From: Spirogloea muscicola
Taxonomy: Eukaryota > Streptophyta > Zygnematophyceae > Spirogloeales > Spirogloeaceae
Assembly: GCA_009602725.1 (NCBI GenBank)
Contig: WELB01000044.1
Coordinates: 314,486-362,145 of the forward strand
Direction: 5' to 3'
Length of the DNA: 47,660 nt
The notes under the pieces are model-generated. The model ran no database searches and was not told the origin of the DNA. It worked only from the letters and a program-made list of their open reading frames with translations. Below, piece by piece: positions 1 to 10,729 of this stretch (position 1 is its first letter; each line of letters starts with the position of its first letter). Made by a program: the position numbers and the translations under genes.

Positions 1-126
<126 letters not shown>

Positions 127-790
127 GGCGCTCGCCGAGGTGACCGCTGGCGAGGCCCCGGTGGCCGCGATGGCGACGTGCGGCCGGGAACGGCCGGGCC
201 CCGCCGGCCACGGTGCGCCCGCTGCCAGCCAAGGCGCTCGCTCGCCCTCGGCCGCGAGCGGCAAAATAATGTCATTCGACACACCACAGAACGTGGATGT
301 CATTTAATTTCGCAGTCGGCCGCCCTCCAGCCATGGCGGGCTCGGGGGCGCGCCGCTGCCTGGGGCCGGCCGTCAGGCGCCCCGCCCGAGCCCGGTGCGG
401 CTGTTGCAGCCGGCCCGGGCGACACCGCCGGCCGGTGAAAGGCGCCTGCCATGGCGGCCGGCCCGCCGCCACGGCTGTCGGTGGTGGCCGCGACTGTTAC
501 CGAATGAGCGCGTGCAAGCAGTAGCGAGGCACGTCTTGCCATGCTAGCAGGTCCCTTGCTGTACATCTGAGCTCGACGAGCTGTTGAAGAGCAGTGGACT
601 TAACCCGACGCTTGGGCTTGCAGTGGCGCCCACTGCGGCTCAGACTTCGAGCGATTCTCAATGGTGACTTTTCGGTGACAGAGCATGCCGTGAAGAGTCC
701 TCACATAGCATGCTGTTCTCGCCTCGCGCGCGGTGACTGGCTCAAAGTCGTTTGCATTAAGCTTTAGAATTGAATGGGGTGCAAAGTGCT

Positions 791-810
791 AAGCAAGCAA
801 GCAAGCAAGC
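791..810. repeat. (AAGC)5 microsatellite
   Basis: Five perfect AAGC units in a row. No function inferred. Confidence 0.9.
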
Positions 811-1063
811 GGTGACGGAGCACTGTGAGCACGTCCTACCTGTGTGTCACCGCATATTGTAAAGCACGATTTGCATGCATCTTGGTGAGTGACCTCTGAT
901 GTAGGTCGTACGTAGTTGAGAGTCACTCGAGGAATACTGGAGCAAAAACACCCACCATGCCACGTACCACTAGAGGAATGACCATATGGAAAAGCAGCCA
1001 TCAAAAAAGGCTTGACACATTGCGGGCCGGGTTATTTCTTGGCACTGATAAGTAGTACAGGGT

Positions 1064-1132
1064 CGAGCTCAAGCCCGAGCTCAAACCCAAGCCCAAGCTC
1101 AAGCTCAAGCTTTCAAGCTTAAGCTCAAGCTC
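1064..1132. repeat. Degenerate AAGCTC hexamer repeat
   Basis: About eleven imperfect six-base units related to AAGCTC/AAGCCC occur in tandem, including AAGCTT variants. This is a short minisatellite with internal self-complementarity (GAGCTC, AAGCTT). Confidence 0.8.
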
Positions 1133-2639
1133 ATTAAGTTCGACATTGCTTTGTAGACGCTCTGAGACAAGCGCCAAATCAGAGTGCCATGATTCATGAA
1201 GGAAGGGGCAAGCAGCAGTACTCTGCACCTATGACCATTCAATCAGCATACTCTGACTGATGCATGCTGCATGCTCCTAACCTACTCACCAATAGTGGCA
1301 CTTTCAAGCTGGTTAAAGCATGTATTCTGCCAAGGCTAGCACTGCACGGAGCGACGTCCACAAGATGAGGCTGACCCTGGTGACGGCTGATCCTGGGGAC
1401 TTATACGTGCATGCCTCGGCGGCTGCAGAAGAGATTGGTGCAGCATGATAGCATTTGAGACTGGTCGGTTGATGTCTTTCCAAATAATGTGCACCATCGA
1501 CATGCACTAATCATATCAAAGAAGGATATGAGAGGCTGATGTCACAGTTTTCAAAGCAGGCTTGGAAACAGCAAGCTCCAGCAGAACCTCGTCGTGAGTA
1601 AGTAGCCATGGGGCAACCGGTGCATTTATGGTAGACTGCAGGGGGGATGTACCGTGTAGGGGGGCCGCTCCCAAATCCCCTATGTCCGAAAGCAACCAGG
1701 ACTTGACCTTCTAGTCGCCTGTGTCTAAGAGCAGGTCACTACAAGTAGCCCTTAAAAAAGCTGGAAGCAATGGAGTGTAGGTCCTTGTAGTATCCTTCTC
1801 AAGATTTCCTTGGAAGGTGAAATAAGATGGTGCCGATGAGTCTTTGTTGCTGCATATCTAGAATGAGTCTCCCTCTCCACCAGCACGTTCATAAGGGAGA
1901 AGGAGTCCAGCATCTACTCCCCTTTGACAACTTCCACTTCTCAGAGGCCTTTGTCATTCTGCAGAAAGTCCAATCCATTGCCGTTGCATTCCGGTGGCTT
2001 GGCTGCTGATCACATGCAGTCTCAAGGTTAACTAAGATCCGACCAGCTTGATAGGTTGAGGTGCTCCACTTGAGCAGTTAGAGGTGGCCTTCAATCAAAA
2101 CCTCAGCACTCTTTGCAGCTTGTCCGAATTGCCCCCTCTGGCAAGTAGAGAGATCATGAGTACACACAATCTCAAATAAACAAATCCGCGAGCAGCGGGC
2201 AAGTCTCTGTGCTGGTATCTTTTCTTGATTACCCATAGTCACCCTAACCTAGATGTGCACATCCTCCAAGCTCATGACAGGGTCAACCTTTCGTAGCACG
2301 TCAAAGTCATAAGTCTCATGCAGCAAGGATCATATGCCTGAAGAAGGATTTGCAGCTGGAAGTTGGATTGCGGTACACACATCATTACATCGCTTGTTCT
2401 ACCATGTAAGATAGCAGGCCCCTTTGACAATAGCCGCCTGCTGACCAAGGGAACTTTTTGGCATATGGCAGCTCGTCATCTGCAGCCACAGAGCAGCCCA
2501 GTGAAGCTAGGGGCAAATTGCATATCCCCAGCCTGACAGGTACACAGGACAAATGATCATCACCATGGACCTTAGAGACTTAGGCATGACATTTTTCTGT
2601 ATTATAACAATCTTTCCTCATATGCTCAACAGTCAATGA

Positions 2640-2856
2640 AAGTGCGTGAAGTCCCCGTTCCTGCAGCGTTCCCTGGCTCATGCTTTGCATCTACTTGGAG
2701 GTCATGCCCTGGCTGCCGCCTCAGGCCAAAGGCGGGGCGACTCCTTCCTACTGCTGAATTAACCAACTTGCGGCTGCTTTTTCCAGTGTGCGACTGATGG
2801 CCCTTCGCGCCCCAGCATGACAATGTACTGTTTCCTTGCTGACTAGGGGTTACTGA
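2640..2856 (+). mobile_element. Retroelement 3' fragment (degraded, C-terminus)
   Basis: Frames in this stretch match the family C-terminus: a segment resembling L-A-H-A-L-H-L then A-L-A-A-A-S-G, and the end L-T-R-G-Y-stop at 2842-2856. An in-frame stop and extra bases precede the end, so it is an old 5'-truncated copy. It is the leftmost copy seen, well away from the main cluster. Confidence 0.7.
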
Positions 2857-3344
2857 GTAGGCATCCTTGGTGGTCTCTACACTTTCCGGCCCCCTTAGGG
2901 CATAGGGCTGCTACTGTACAGGCTTCGCGCCCTTTGATTGAGCTGCTCCTTCATTCTGAGCTGACATGAAATCTCAAACTAACAGCAGTTGATACACTGG
3001 CATGCCACGTCCTCTCTGTGGTCTGATACAGCTGATCCTGGCAACAAGACATCTAGTCTCACATTAACAGTGCGCTAGGCGCACTTCCTCAGTCCACGGA
3101 GTTGTATCGAAGGCATGAGATGCACACCATTGCAGCAAAGAAGGTGCTCTACTTTCAGAGGGCTGACCAGCACTCAAGTATTTGGATGATCACGCAAGCT
3201 AGTGAGAGGCTCAAGAGCGTCCATTACTGACCCACCCTACAAGCGCAGACCCTCTAATGACCTAGGACGGATGTAATCAAGAATGAATAAATTAGCTGAT
3301 CATTCTAAGAAAGCGCGATATTGAAGCAGTATGATTGAAGGAGC

Positions 3345-4508
3345 TCAACCTCTGGAGAGAGGCACAGCTTTCTTCAGAGCAGCCAGCATAGATTGCATCA
3401 GTGAGGGCTCGCCAGGGGGCGCCTGCCCTTTCAACGGCCCACTCCTTACAGCCCTAAACATGGCCGTCTCATCACCCGAGGCTGGCGTAAGAATCACATC
3501 AATATTCACAATCGGCTCCACCTCGCCATTCACAACGCGAATATATCCCAATCTCACTCCATTGTCGAGTTTGTCAACCTGGGCGCACAGAGAGGGGAGC
3601 CATACATTTATCTCTGCCCCATTGAACGTCGCTGTCTCTTTTGAGACCACAACCATCTTCATCATCCTCAGAAGCAGAGTAAACTGCTCTTCCTCCCACC
3701 CCAACAGTGCCAGCCCATGGCATGCAACATCTCAAAGTAAATAGATTGCTGCACAGTTGCTGGTAAGAGTCAGCAATTTGTTGCAATGCAATCACCTTCA
3801 GGGGTAAAGGTAGAGGCAGATTAGCAGACTGCGTCACGCTGTTAGCCCACTGTTTGACAGGATGCAGGCTGCCAAATGCTTAGCCAACAGTAAAACATTT
3901 TGGTCGCAATCGAAAGTGATGCAATCACAAATGCTACAATATACAACTGTCCAGACCTTACTGGTCAGAACAACGAGAATACCATCCACCGTGACCAGGC
4001 TGATTTCTCGTAGAGCATGAGATGAAAGTCTGCAATCTAACCTAGTACAATCGTTCTGCTCTGATGCACGTGATTGTGCTGCAAATTGGATCAAAGGCAG
4101 GTAAGGCAGGTGGAGTAGCATAGCCAAGCTGGCTAGAGCTGACGGGAGTGTAGAAGCCGTCAACATGTACGTCATCCGCCGCAAGTTAGTAAGTCCTAGT
4201 ATGAGAATTACACGCGGCAGTCTGTGACGAACCTGGAAAAGGTATCCATTCAGTTTCTTCAAGTCAACGTCTGCAGGAAGCTGAGCAGTGCCAAGAGAGA
4301 TGGCAGGTGTGTCGTCGCTGCTAGACAGCTTGTCATTCGCAGTGGCCTGTAACCTGAACAGCCTTGCAGCTGCCCTGCCCTTGTTGGCGCGTGAAAATGG
4401 AGTGGCGCTGCACCCCACCTTGCCAACCAGCGCATGTATCTGCCAGACGCACTTGGGTGTCAGTGAAGGTGACGGGCAGTGCACCCCGACCTTGTCCCAA
4501 GCTCCCAC
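3345..4508 (-). CDS. Conserved plant/algal protein of unknown function, probably plastid (5' end uncertain)
   Basis: Three exons fit by GT-AG signals and phase-0 joins: 4508-4233 (5' limit uncertain), 3849-3796 and 3578-3345 with the stop. The joined product is at least 187 residues. It reads through I-S-L-G-T-A-Q-L-P-A-D-V-D-L, then W-A-N-S-V-T-Q-S-A-N-L-P-L-P, and ends with a block containing F-R-A-V-R-S-G-P-L-K and P-P-G-E-P. From memory this pattern matches an uncharacterised family found in plant and algal chloroplast proteins (possibly DUF7148; the number is not certain). The N-terminal part is rich in Ser, Ala and Arg, as in a transit peptide, but no in-frame ATG is visible in exon 1, so a further 5' exon is likely; an ATG at 4551 is in another frame. 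No enzymatic motif was recognised. Confidence 0.7.
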
Positions 4509-4649
4509 AGTCTAGACCCTCCACCCTGCTTGGCTCAGGTGAGGCTTTCATAGCCAGCTACGTCATGACCCGCTCTCGGCGTCTGCTAAGGCACCCGTGC
4601 GCTTTCGCCTATTGAGCTTCACCGCCCACAGGCGCAAGCCCCCAGTCCT

Positions 4650-4690
4650 GAACCCCTAAACCCCTGAACCCCTAAAGCCTGAACCCTAAA
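4650..4690. promoter_or_regulatory. Telobox-like / interstitial telomere-like repeat
   Basis: Consecutive imperfect copies of CCCCTAAA, CCCCTGAA and CCCTAAA lie about 140 bases upstream of the 5' end of the unknown-function gene on the minus strand. The motif equals the plant-type telomere unit and also the telobox found in many plant promoters. A promoter role is inferred from position. Confidence 0.5.
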
Positions 4691-4699
4691 TCCTTGGAT

Positions 4700-5400
4700 C
4701 CTTAACGCCGTGGAGGCGGGTGGTCAGGCTGTCGCAGGCATGGCAGCGACCGTGCCTGGCCCAGGCCGTGCGAGAGGCTGCAAGCAAGCTCCGCCCGATG
4801 CCGTGCATTGCAGTGAGTCGGACGATCTATTCTTGATGGCACGGACCCCGAAATGCTAAAACGGGGGCACCGGCGCCAGCGGCGCGCAAGCATGCCCTCG
4901 ACGCACCTAGACCCCAAATACACACTTGATACAAGTGCTGGGTGGCCCCTCGGCGACCCTGCGCCACTGCTCCGGGCCACCGTCGGGCTCTCTGTGGGGG
5001 AGGGCTCCCATCTGGCGTCGCCTTAAGGCGGGCTCGGCGCCAAGCCGGCTCTGGCCGTCGCACCTGGGAGGGCCGAGGCGCGAGGCCGGCGGCGGCGCCG
5101 GCGTGGCCGGCGNCGGCGGCGGCGGCGGCGGCGGCTGCGGCGGCGGCGGATGCGTGTTGACACGTGGCAGCTGCGCGGGTGGGCGGTCCACCACTGAGGC
5201 TTGTACGCAGGAATGGGCACGCCGCGCCACGTGGCTGCGGCACCGGGCAGGTTGCGAGGCCGTTCGGAGCCGTTCGATCGGAGCGCGTCTGACGGGTGCG
5301 CAAGGCCCAGGGCCGGCGGGCCGCTCCGCCGTCGGCGGGCGGGCCCTTTTCGACTTCCTTTTCGACAGGAGGTTACTGACGAGTGTTTCGTGTCTCCTGG
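4700..5400. other. GC-rich segment with CGG repeat and one N; no recognised gene
   Basis: Long open frames on both strands are a by-product of high GC and a (GGC)n tract around 5105-5150 containing one undetermined base at 5113. No conserved motif or consistent splice series was found. It may be the CpG-rich 5' region of a neighbouring gene. Confidence 0.5.
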
Positions 5401-5406
5401 GTTCGC

Positions 5407-5530
5407 TCTTTAGGCCCCTCCATCATTTGGCCCCTTCGAACCTTTTGTCAACTCTTTCGGGCTGGCTTTTCACAGCCCTTGCCCCCATTGGGAGTGCCAC
5501 TTCTTCTCTTGTCTCCCCCTGTCCTGGTAG
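5407..5530 (+). repeat. Retroelement 3' tail, type B
   Basis: A stretch beginning AGGCCCCTCC, through CCCCTTCGAACC and the hairpin-like GGGCTGGCTTTTCACAGCCC, to TTGCCCCCATTGGGAG. The same tail recurs at 5785, 22395, 22905 and 23465. Only the 3' untranslated part is present. Confidence 0.75.
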
Positions 5531-5655
5531 CGCTTTTCTCTAGCACTTCGAACTTTGATCATTCTTCTCTCTGGACTGGCCTCTCCCAAAAGCAAGCGCG
5601 GCCAGATTAACTGGTGGCTTGGAGGCCAGCCCAAAAGGAATGGACTGGCCTCTCA

Positions 5656-5775
5656 CAGCCCCTCGTTGCTTCGTAGCTGCTTCGTTTCTTTTCTGTGCTT
5701 AGAAGGCTCCTCCTTCTTTGGCTTTGGACACTGTCCATTCTTTTTTGGGCTGGCTTTGCCAGCCCCTCTTCTCTA
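5656..5775 (+). repeat. Retroelement 3' tail, type T joined to type A
   Basis: Begins with the type T untranslated sequence (TTGCTTCGTAGCTGCTTCG) and changes at about 5691 into the type A tail with GGACACTGTCC and the perfect hairpin GGGCTGGCTTTGCCAGCCC at 5747-5765. The stem is 8 bp with a 3-base loop. The two halves belong to different subfamilies elsewhere, so this is a chimeric tail. Confidence 0.75.
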
Positions 5776-5784
5776 TCCCCCGTT

Positions 5785-5915
5785 CTGCCATAGCCTCTTC
5801 AGGCCCCGCAGTCGCTGCTTAGCTCGTAGTTTGGCCCCTTCGAACCTTGTCAATCTTTTCGGGCTGGCTTCTCACAGCCCTTGCCCCCATTGGGAGAGCC
5901 ACTTCTTCTTCTCTA
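5785..5915 (+). repeat. Retroelement 3' tail, type B
   Basis: Starts CCGTTCTGCCATAGCC, passes through TTTGGCCCCTTCGAACC and the CACAGCCC hairpin arm, and ends at the GGGAGAGCCACTTC segment. It follows the preceding type T/A tail head-to-tail with little between. Confidence 0.75.
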
Positions 5916-5984
5916 TGGGCGCGCACTTCTCGTTGCTAATGAGTGGTCCATCTACACCCGTTCTGACACAGCCTGTTGAGAAGA

Positions 5985-6086
5985 AAGAGAAGTGCGCGCC
6001 CACAGAGAAGAGGGGCTGGCAAAGCCAGCCCAAAAAAGAATGGACAATGTCCAAAGCCAAAGAAAGAGGAGCCGGAGAAAGAGAAG
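5985..6086 (-). repeat. Retroelement 3' tail, type A, truncated
   Basis: On the minus strand this is TCTCCGGCTCCTC, then GGACATTGTCC, then the perfect hairpin at 6013-6031, then a GGGCGCGC tail. It abuts the end of the neighbouring type T copy (6087-6715), so two tails stand head-to-tail on the minus strand. Confidence 0.75.
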
Positions 6087-6715
6087 AGAAGGGCTCGCCC
6101 ATTGAGGATAGGGGCTGGAAAAAGCCAGCCCAGAAAAGAATGTACAAAAAGACGAGAAGGGCCAGGGGAAGTACGAAGAACAACAAGCACAGAAAAGAAG
6201 CGAAGCAGCTACGAAGCACTCAGTAACCCCTGCTAAGCAGCCTCAGGTCAGACAGACTGGGTTCCTGGAAGCGGGTCCCCTGGCCAGAGCCAGAGGCAGC
6301 AGCGAGGGCTCTGCCTGCACGCAGGTGCAGCGCGCGGGCCATAGACCTCTGCAGCGAGACGGCCAAGCGCATGCGGTACACCTGCGCTAGCGACCCTGCT
6401 GCATGGGAGTCCACCGGCTCCCCATGGAAGCGGCGGGCAATGGCGTGACGAGAGAGCTGGTTTAGCAGCTCGAGCCACCGAGCGCCCAGCGCCCCGTGCG
6501 TATCGATGGCGAGCGGGAAGAACTCGTCTTCCCGCGGGTGATCTGCGTATTTTAGCTCCTTGGCCCGAGCTGCGCAGGCTACCGCATACCCAGCTTTGGT
6601 GGCACACTGGGTTGGATGGGAGCGGTCATAGGAGTCGGTGGGTCACCACGTCCAGGACAAGACGTGGCCCGCCTGCCGGTGGGGTGGCCACAAGGTCCAC
6701 GCGACGAGCGAGAGA
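6087..6715 (-). mobile_element. Retroelement 3' copy b (RLE core and C-terminus, type T)
   Basis: The minus strand encodes part of the RLE core (R-R-V-D-L-V then G-G-P-R-L-V-L-D-V-V), then K-E-L-K-Y-A-D-H-P, H-G-A-L-G-A-R-W-L and the end L-S-R-G-Y-stop at 6220. The 5' end is truncated near 6715 and a frameshift separates the core from the rest. Its tail carries a GGGCTGGCTTTTTCCAGCCC-type hairpin. It is the left arm of a long inverted repeat with the copy at 6725-7300. Confidence 0.85.
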
Positions 6716-7170
6716 AAGGACTACACTCCTATGACCGCTCACATCTAACCCAGTGTGCCACCAAGGCTGGGTATGCGGTAGCCTGCGCCGCTCGGGCCAA
6801 GGAGCTAAAATACGCAGATCACCCGCGGGAAGACGAGTTCTCCCCGCTCGCCATCGATACGCACGGGGCGCTGGGCGCTCGGTGGCTCGAGCTGCTCAAC
6901 CAGCTCTCTCGTCACGCCATTGCCCGCCGCTTCCATGGGGAGCCGGTGGACTCCCATGCAGCAGGGTCGCTAGCGCAGGTGTACCGCATGCGCTTGGCCG
7001 TCTCGCTGCAGAGGTCTACGGCCCGCGCGCTGCACCTGCGTGCAGGCAGAGCCCTCGCGGCTGCCTCTGGCTCTGGCCAGGGGGCCCGCTTCCAGGAACC
7101 CAGTCTCTCTGACCTGAGGCTGCTTAGCAGGGGTTACTGAGTGCTTCGTAGCTGCTTCGTTTCTTTTCTG
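6183..7170. repeat. Long inverted repeat, about 450-bp arms, 89-bp spacer
   Basis: Bases 6183-6635 are complementary to 6725-7170 with few mismatches (for example AGCGGTCATAGGAGT against ACTCCTATGACCGCT at the inner ends). It arises from two retroelement copies in head-to-head orientation. A transcript across it would fold into long double-stranded RNA. Confidence 0.85.
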
Positions 7171-7300
7171 TGCTTGTTTGTAGAGAAGAAGGGCCCCTCC
7201 GTCATTTGGCCCTTTCTTTGGCTTTGGACATTGTCCATTCTTTCTTGGGCCGGCTTTGCCAGCCCCTCTTCTCTATGGGCGAGCACATTCTTCCTTCGAC
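6725..7300 (+). mobile_element. Retroelement 3' copy c (C-terminus, type T)
   Basis: A 5'-truncated copy coding from Y-D-R-S-H-L-T-Q through K-E-L-K-Y-A-D-H-P and A-G-S-L-A-Q-V-Y-R-M-R-L to L-S-R-G-Y-stop at 7138-7140, uninterrupted. Its translation differs from copy b at only about 5% of positions. The tail first matches type T (GTGCTTCGTAGCTGC) and then switches to a type A hairpin at about 7200-7270. Confidence 0.85.
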
Positions 7301-7499
7301 CCTTTGTCAACTCTTTTCGTGCAGGCTTTTCACAGCCCTTGCCCCCATTGGGAGAGCCACTTCTTCTCGCAGCCACCGCCCTCTCCTGGAAGCGTCCTTT
7401 CTTCTTTGCATCCGGCCCCTCCAGACTTTGTACATTCTGGGCTGGCCTCTCACAGCCACCAATGAATGGGTTTGGAACCGCTGTCCCCCTTTCTGGCCA
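7301..7499 (+). repeat. Retroelement tails, type B then type C
   Basis: Contains the type B segment (GGCTTTTCACAGCCCTTGCC at about 7326) and then CAGCCACCGCCCTCTCCTGG and the type C hairpin half GGGCTGGCCTCTCACAGCCA at about 7439. No coding part remains. Confidence 0.65.
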
Positions 7500-7700
7500 C
7501 AATGACGGAGGGGCCTGAAAATATTATGTCAGAACGGGTGGAGGATGGAACACTCAGTAGTAGCTACGATTGAGGAGCCTCAAATCCGACAGACTAGCTG
7601 CCGGAAAACTATCCCCCTGACAAAAGCCAGAGGCTGCAGCGAGAGCACGACGGCCAGCACGCAGATGCAAGGCGTGGGCCATGGACAGCTGGAGGGAGAC
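7500..7700 (-). mobile_element. Retroelement 3' copy d (C-terminus, type B)
   Basis: The minus strand encodes H-A-L-H-L-R-A-G-R, A-L-A-A-A-S-G-F, S-L-S-D-L-R-L-L-N-R-S-Y-Y-stop (stop near 7552), followed by GTGTTCCATCCTCCACCCG typical of type B. The terminal T-R-G-Y is altered to N-R-S-Y-Y. Confidence 0.8.
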
Positions 7701-7759
7701 AGACAAAACTGGCTGGCTTTTCACAGCTCTTGCCTCCACTGGGAGAGCCACTTCTCTCT

Positions 7760-9035
7760 TTCTGGCCCGCCCGCAGTACCTTCTCTTGCACTAGCTTCCG
7801 CCCGAACAGCGCATTGGCTTGAAATTGGCCACCCTTTCATTTCATGCGCACCGCGCGCGGCCTGCTCTTCTTCTGGCCTCATGGTCTCGCTTCCCTACGT
7901 GAAGCCCACGCGTTCACGCTTTCTGGCTCCTGTGGACCCTACTCAGTTGTCAAGCAGATTCCAGCAGGTATGTTCTCAAAGTTGTTGATGGTAGCCTTGA
8001 AGTAAGTGAAGACACCGTGTGTTTCTGCATCTATCCGCCATCCTATCTTCTGCCATCCTATCTTCTGTCCCTTTCCAGTGTCTCTAGCAGTGTTCCTGAA
8101 GATTTTGACTGTGCTCCATTCAGATCTGATGTTGTTGTAGATGGTGGTAAACATGACAATTCGAGTGAAGTGTCACCTACCTCACAAACTGCAATAGGTC
8201 AGGACCTATCTTACCCTCCTGGCGCACAGAGTGCCTCTGTAGTAGAAAGCACTGAGACCACGGGTGAACAACAGGAGGTAAATAGGTAAATGGAACCCTT
8301 AGTTCTTACTCAAGACATGTTAACGGGTGATCCGGTGGATGTCAACTCCAAAGCTCCTGAAGACCAGGAACAAATATTGCCACAAGTGTTGAAATGGAGG
8401 AGCAAGACGCGGTATCACAAGAGCAGAGTATTGACATTCCTCCAGTCCTGTCATATCTTATTTTCAAATACAGTAGTCGCTATCCCAGTAGCCTCTTCCT
8501 TTTGACAGATTAACAAGGAGGGTACGAGGTTTTTCCGATTGCCTGGCAGAAGCAAGCCAGCTGACGGAGTGCGTTGTGGCTACAGGCTGCGCTGGTCATG
8601 CACTTGCTCGAATGGCACTGGTCTGACTGCATGCAAGCGCCGCCGTAGCTTGGGGCCAGCTGCCACGCTGCCTCTGCATGCCACCTGCCCTGCGTCCTCA
8701 CACCTCACTGAAGCCAAGACCCCAGCCGTTGCGCTGTGTCTGGGCGATCAGCTTCTCGGTGCAATTGATGAGAGATACTCAATTGCATGAGATGGATGAC
8801 TGAATGAGATGAATGAGAACAGCAATTGAGGAAGTAGGGCACGGCTGTAACGGTCCAGCCGTCCGGTAAAGCCACACGGTGCTCTTAGCGTTACATGACC
8901 GCTAGCCGTTTGACGGCAAGCGGCGGGCAAGTGGTCCGTCCTGGAGCGAGCCCCGCCCGTCCTAAAATACCCCTCGCCAGCTTTCACCCGTCCAAGGGAG
9001 GATCTTTGGCCCGCCGCAAGGCAGGCCATGGGGCG
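7760..9035. other. Unassigned sequence, possible old Copia-like remnant at 7965-8290
   Basis: The plus strand around 7965-8290 can be read as Y-V-L-K-V-V-D-G-S-L-E-V-S-E-D-T-V-C-F followed by an acidic Ser/Thr-rich stretch to a stop at 8289. This loosely resembles the region after the integrase of Copia-type elements, but no GAG knuckle, integrase core or RT is present. A 15-base direct duplication (CCATCCTATCTTCTG) lies at 8038-8067. The rest has no recognised gene. Confidence 0.3.
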
Positions 9036-9250
9036 ACCCGCTCACACCCCAGGAGGCCCCGTAGTTCAAGAGCTTGTCGATTGCCGTCCGGCATTCGAGC
9101 ATCAGTTAGCTACCTCTACGTGCTGACTCGCGGTTACTGAGCGGGTCAGCTTAGCAGCAGGTGACGTACATTTGTAGAAGTGCTTGCCCTTGTACTTGGC
9201 CACACATGGCCTCCCCATCTCCTAATACACGCATTCTCCCAGGAGGGGGG
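9036..9250 (+). mobile_element. Retroelement 3' copy e (C-terminus, subfamily E)
   Basis: The plus strand ends L-P-S-G-I-R-A-S, then V-L-T-R-G-Y-stop at 9138-9140. The following sequence (GCGGGTCAGCTTAGCAGCAG) matches that after the copy ending at 30123, so these two form a separate subfamily. Only the last few tens of residues are present. Confidence 0.75.
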
Positions 9251-9254
9251 GTGG

Positions 9255-9480
9255 CACGGGGCAAGAGAAATGCGCGCCCATAGAGAAGAGGGGCTGGCAA
9301 AGCCAGCCCAAAAAGTATGGACAATGTCCAAAGCCAAAGAAAGAGGAGCCGGAGAAACTACCAAACACTGCAGAACACAGAAACGATGCAGAGGAAAGCT
9401 CAGTACCCACGAGTGAGCAACACGGGGGAAGCACTACGAGCCTTGGGCGCAGAGTCGACAGGAGTTCGGACCTGTGAAGC
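9255..9480 (-). mobile_element. Retroelement 3' copy f (C-terminal end and type A tail)
   Basis: The minus strand carries V-L-L-T-R-G-Y-stop ending at 9400, then the type A untranslated sequence with GGACATTGTCC and the perfect hairpin at 9291-9309, and ends in GGGCGCGCATTTCTCTT. It is truncated to the last few codons. Confidence 0.75.
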
Positions 9481-10114
9481 CCAGCAGCAGCCTTGCCGCT
9501 GCTTGCTGCCGCAGCCGCCGCCGCAGCCTGCTACCGGGCTTCTTGCGGGGGAGTCCGTGGCTGCGTCCTTTGGGGGACAGCCGCCGGCTTGCGACCAGGA
9601 AGTGGAGTCGCCGCCGGACGGCGGCGCCACAGGGCCTGTCTTCCGCTGCGTCTATGCGCTAGTGCTTCACTGTGTAGTGGGTTCGCTCCTAAACCCCCTA
9701 CAGCCGAACATAACAAGGACGCCTCACCCTAATTGCGTGTGCAGGGGCGAGGTTCCTTACAACGGCCAGATTGATGCGTCTCTGATGGGGCTGAGCAAAG
9801 CTGGCGTCATAGTAGACGCTGCTGGCAAGGGCCAGCAGAAGCCCGTTTGATGGATCAGCATCTTCATCAACGGCCTCAGTCGGCAGCAGGCGAGGCTGGT
9901 CGTCAAGGTCTGCATGAAGCCAAGATACCTGGACGGCCTCACGGGACCTAGGGCGCAGAGCCCAGTGGCACAGTCGCGTTTAATAGGCTTCTGCTCATTA
10001 GGTCCGAAGCCGGAAGCAAGGGGACATTACATTTCTGTAGGAACTTGTGTGAATGTTGAAAAATTCGTATGCTTAGCTTAGGTCATAGAAGGTCAAATGC
10101 TGAGTGCATCGGAG
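9481..10114. other. No recognised gene
   Basis: GC-rich CAG/CCG-type sequence at 9480-9620, then mixed sequence. A plus-strand frame to 9850 exists but its residues match nothing recognised and no consistent splice sites extend it. Confidence 0.4.
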
Positions 10115-10729
10115 GCAAGCGCGGCCAGATTAACTGGTGGCTGGGAGAGGCCAGCCCAAAAGAATGGACAAGGTCTGAAGGAGTCGGAGTGCTAAGGACT
10201 GAGATAGCAGTAAGCGAACTCTCAGTAACCTCTCGTCAGTAGATGCAAATCTGAGTAGCTAGCAGGCGGAAAGACGTCGCCCTGACGGAAGCCGGAGGCC
10301 GCCGCCAGAGCGCGGCCTGCGCGCAAGTGGACCGCAAAAGCTAGGGACCGCTGCAAAGAGACGGCCAGGCGCATCCGGTAAACTTGGGCGAGGGACCCGG
10401 CGACATGGAAGCCAGGCTGCTCGCCTTGCTGCCCGTCGCGGGCCGCTGCTCGCCGCGCAAGGCGGTGAAGGAGGTCCAGCCATTTGGCGCCAAAGGCGCC
10501 GTGTACGTCGACGGCGAGTGGGATAAACTCGTCGCCTACCGGGTGATCTGAGTACTTGCGCTCCTTTGCGGCGGCCGCTTGGCGGACGGCGTGCCCGCCT
10601 CCTCCGCCGAGCGTGTTGCGCTCCTGGAATCCAAGGAGTCCGTTGTGACGACGTCGGCAATGAGCCGAGGCCCACCGCCGAGCGCGCTAGCGACGAGATC
10701 GGCGCGCCGGGTGTGGAGGCATCCCTTGT
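10115..10729 (-). mobile_element. Retroelement 3' copy g (RLE core and C-terminus, type C)
   Basis: The minus strand begins near 10729 at T-R-R-A-D-L-V-A-S-A-L-G-G-G-P-R, includes I-A-D-V-V-T-T-D-S-L-D and ends Y-S-D-L-H-L-L-T-R-G-Y-stop at 10222. At least one frameshift lies near E-E-A-G. The type C tail with CCAGCCACCAGTTAATCTGG follows to 10115. It is nearly identical to the copy at 15340-16170. Confidence 0.85.

Noticed and set aside
4650-4690. A true telomere
   Set aside because: Only a few imperfect units with unique sequence on both sides, so it is a short internal motif.
5747-5765. The perfect GGGCTGGC hairpins as bacterial-type terminators or a CRISPR-like array
   Set aside because: They occur at the 3' ends of retroelement copies, lack regular spacing and have no T run or spacers; the sequence is eukaryotic.
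5555-6226. A 223-residue plus-strand open frame
   Set aside because: It covers retroelement 3' tails in both orientations; its repeated S-H-S-P-C-P-H-W segments are translated tail repeats.
7965-8290. A Copia polyprotein
   Set aside because: Only a loose resemblance over about 20 residues, with no integrase or RT motif, so it is kept as a low-confidence remark.
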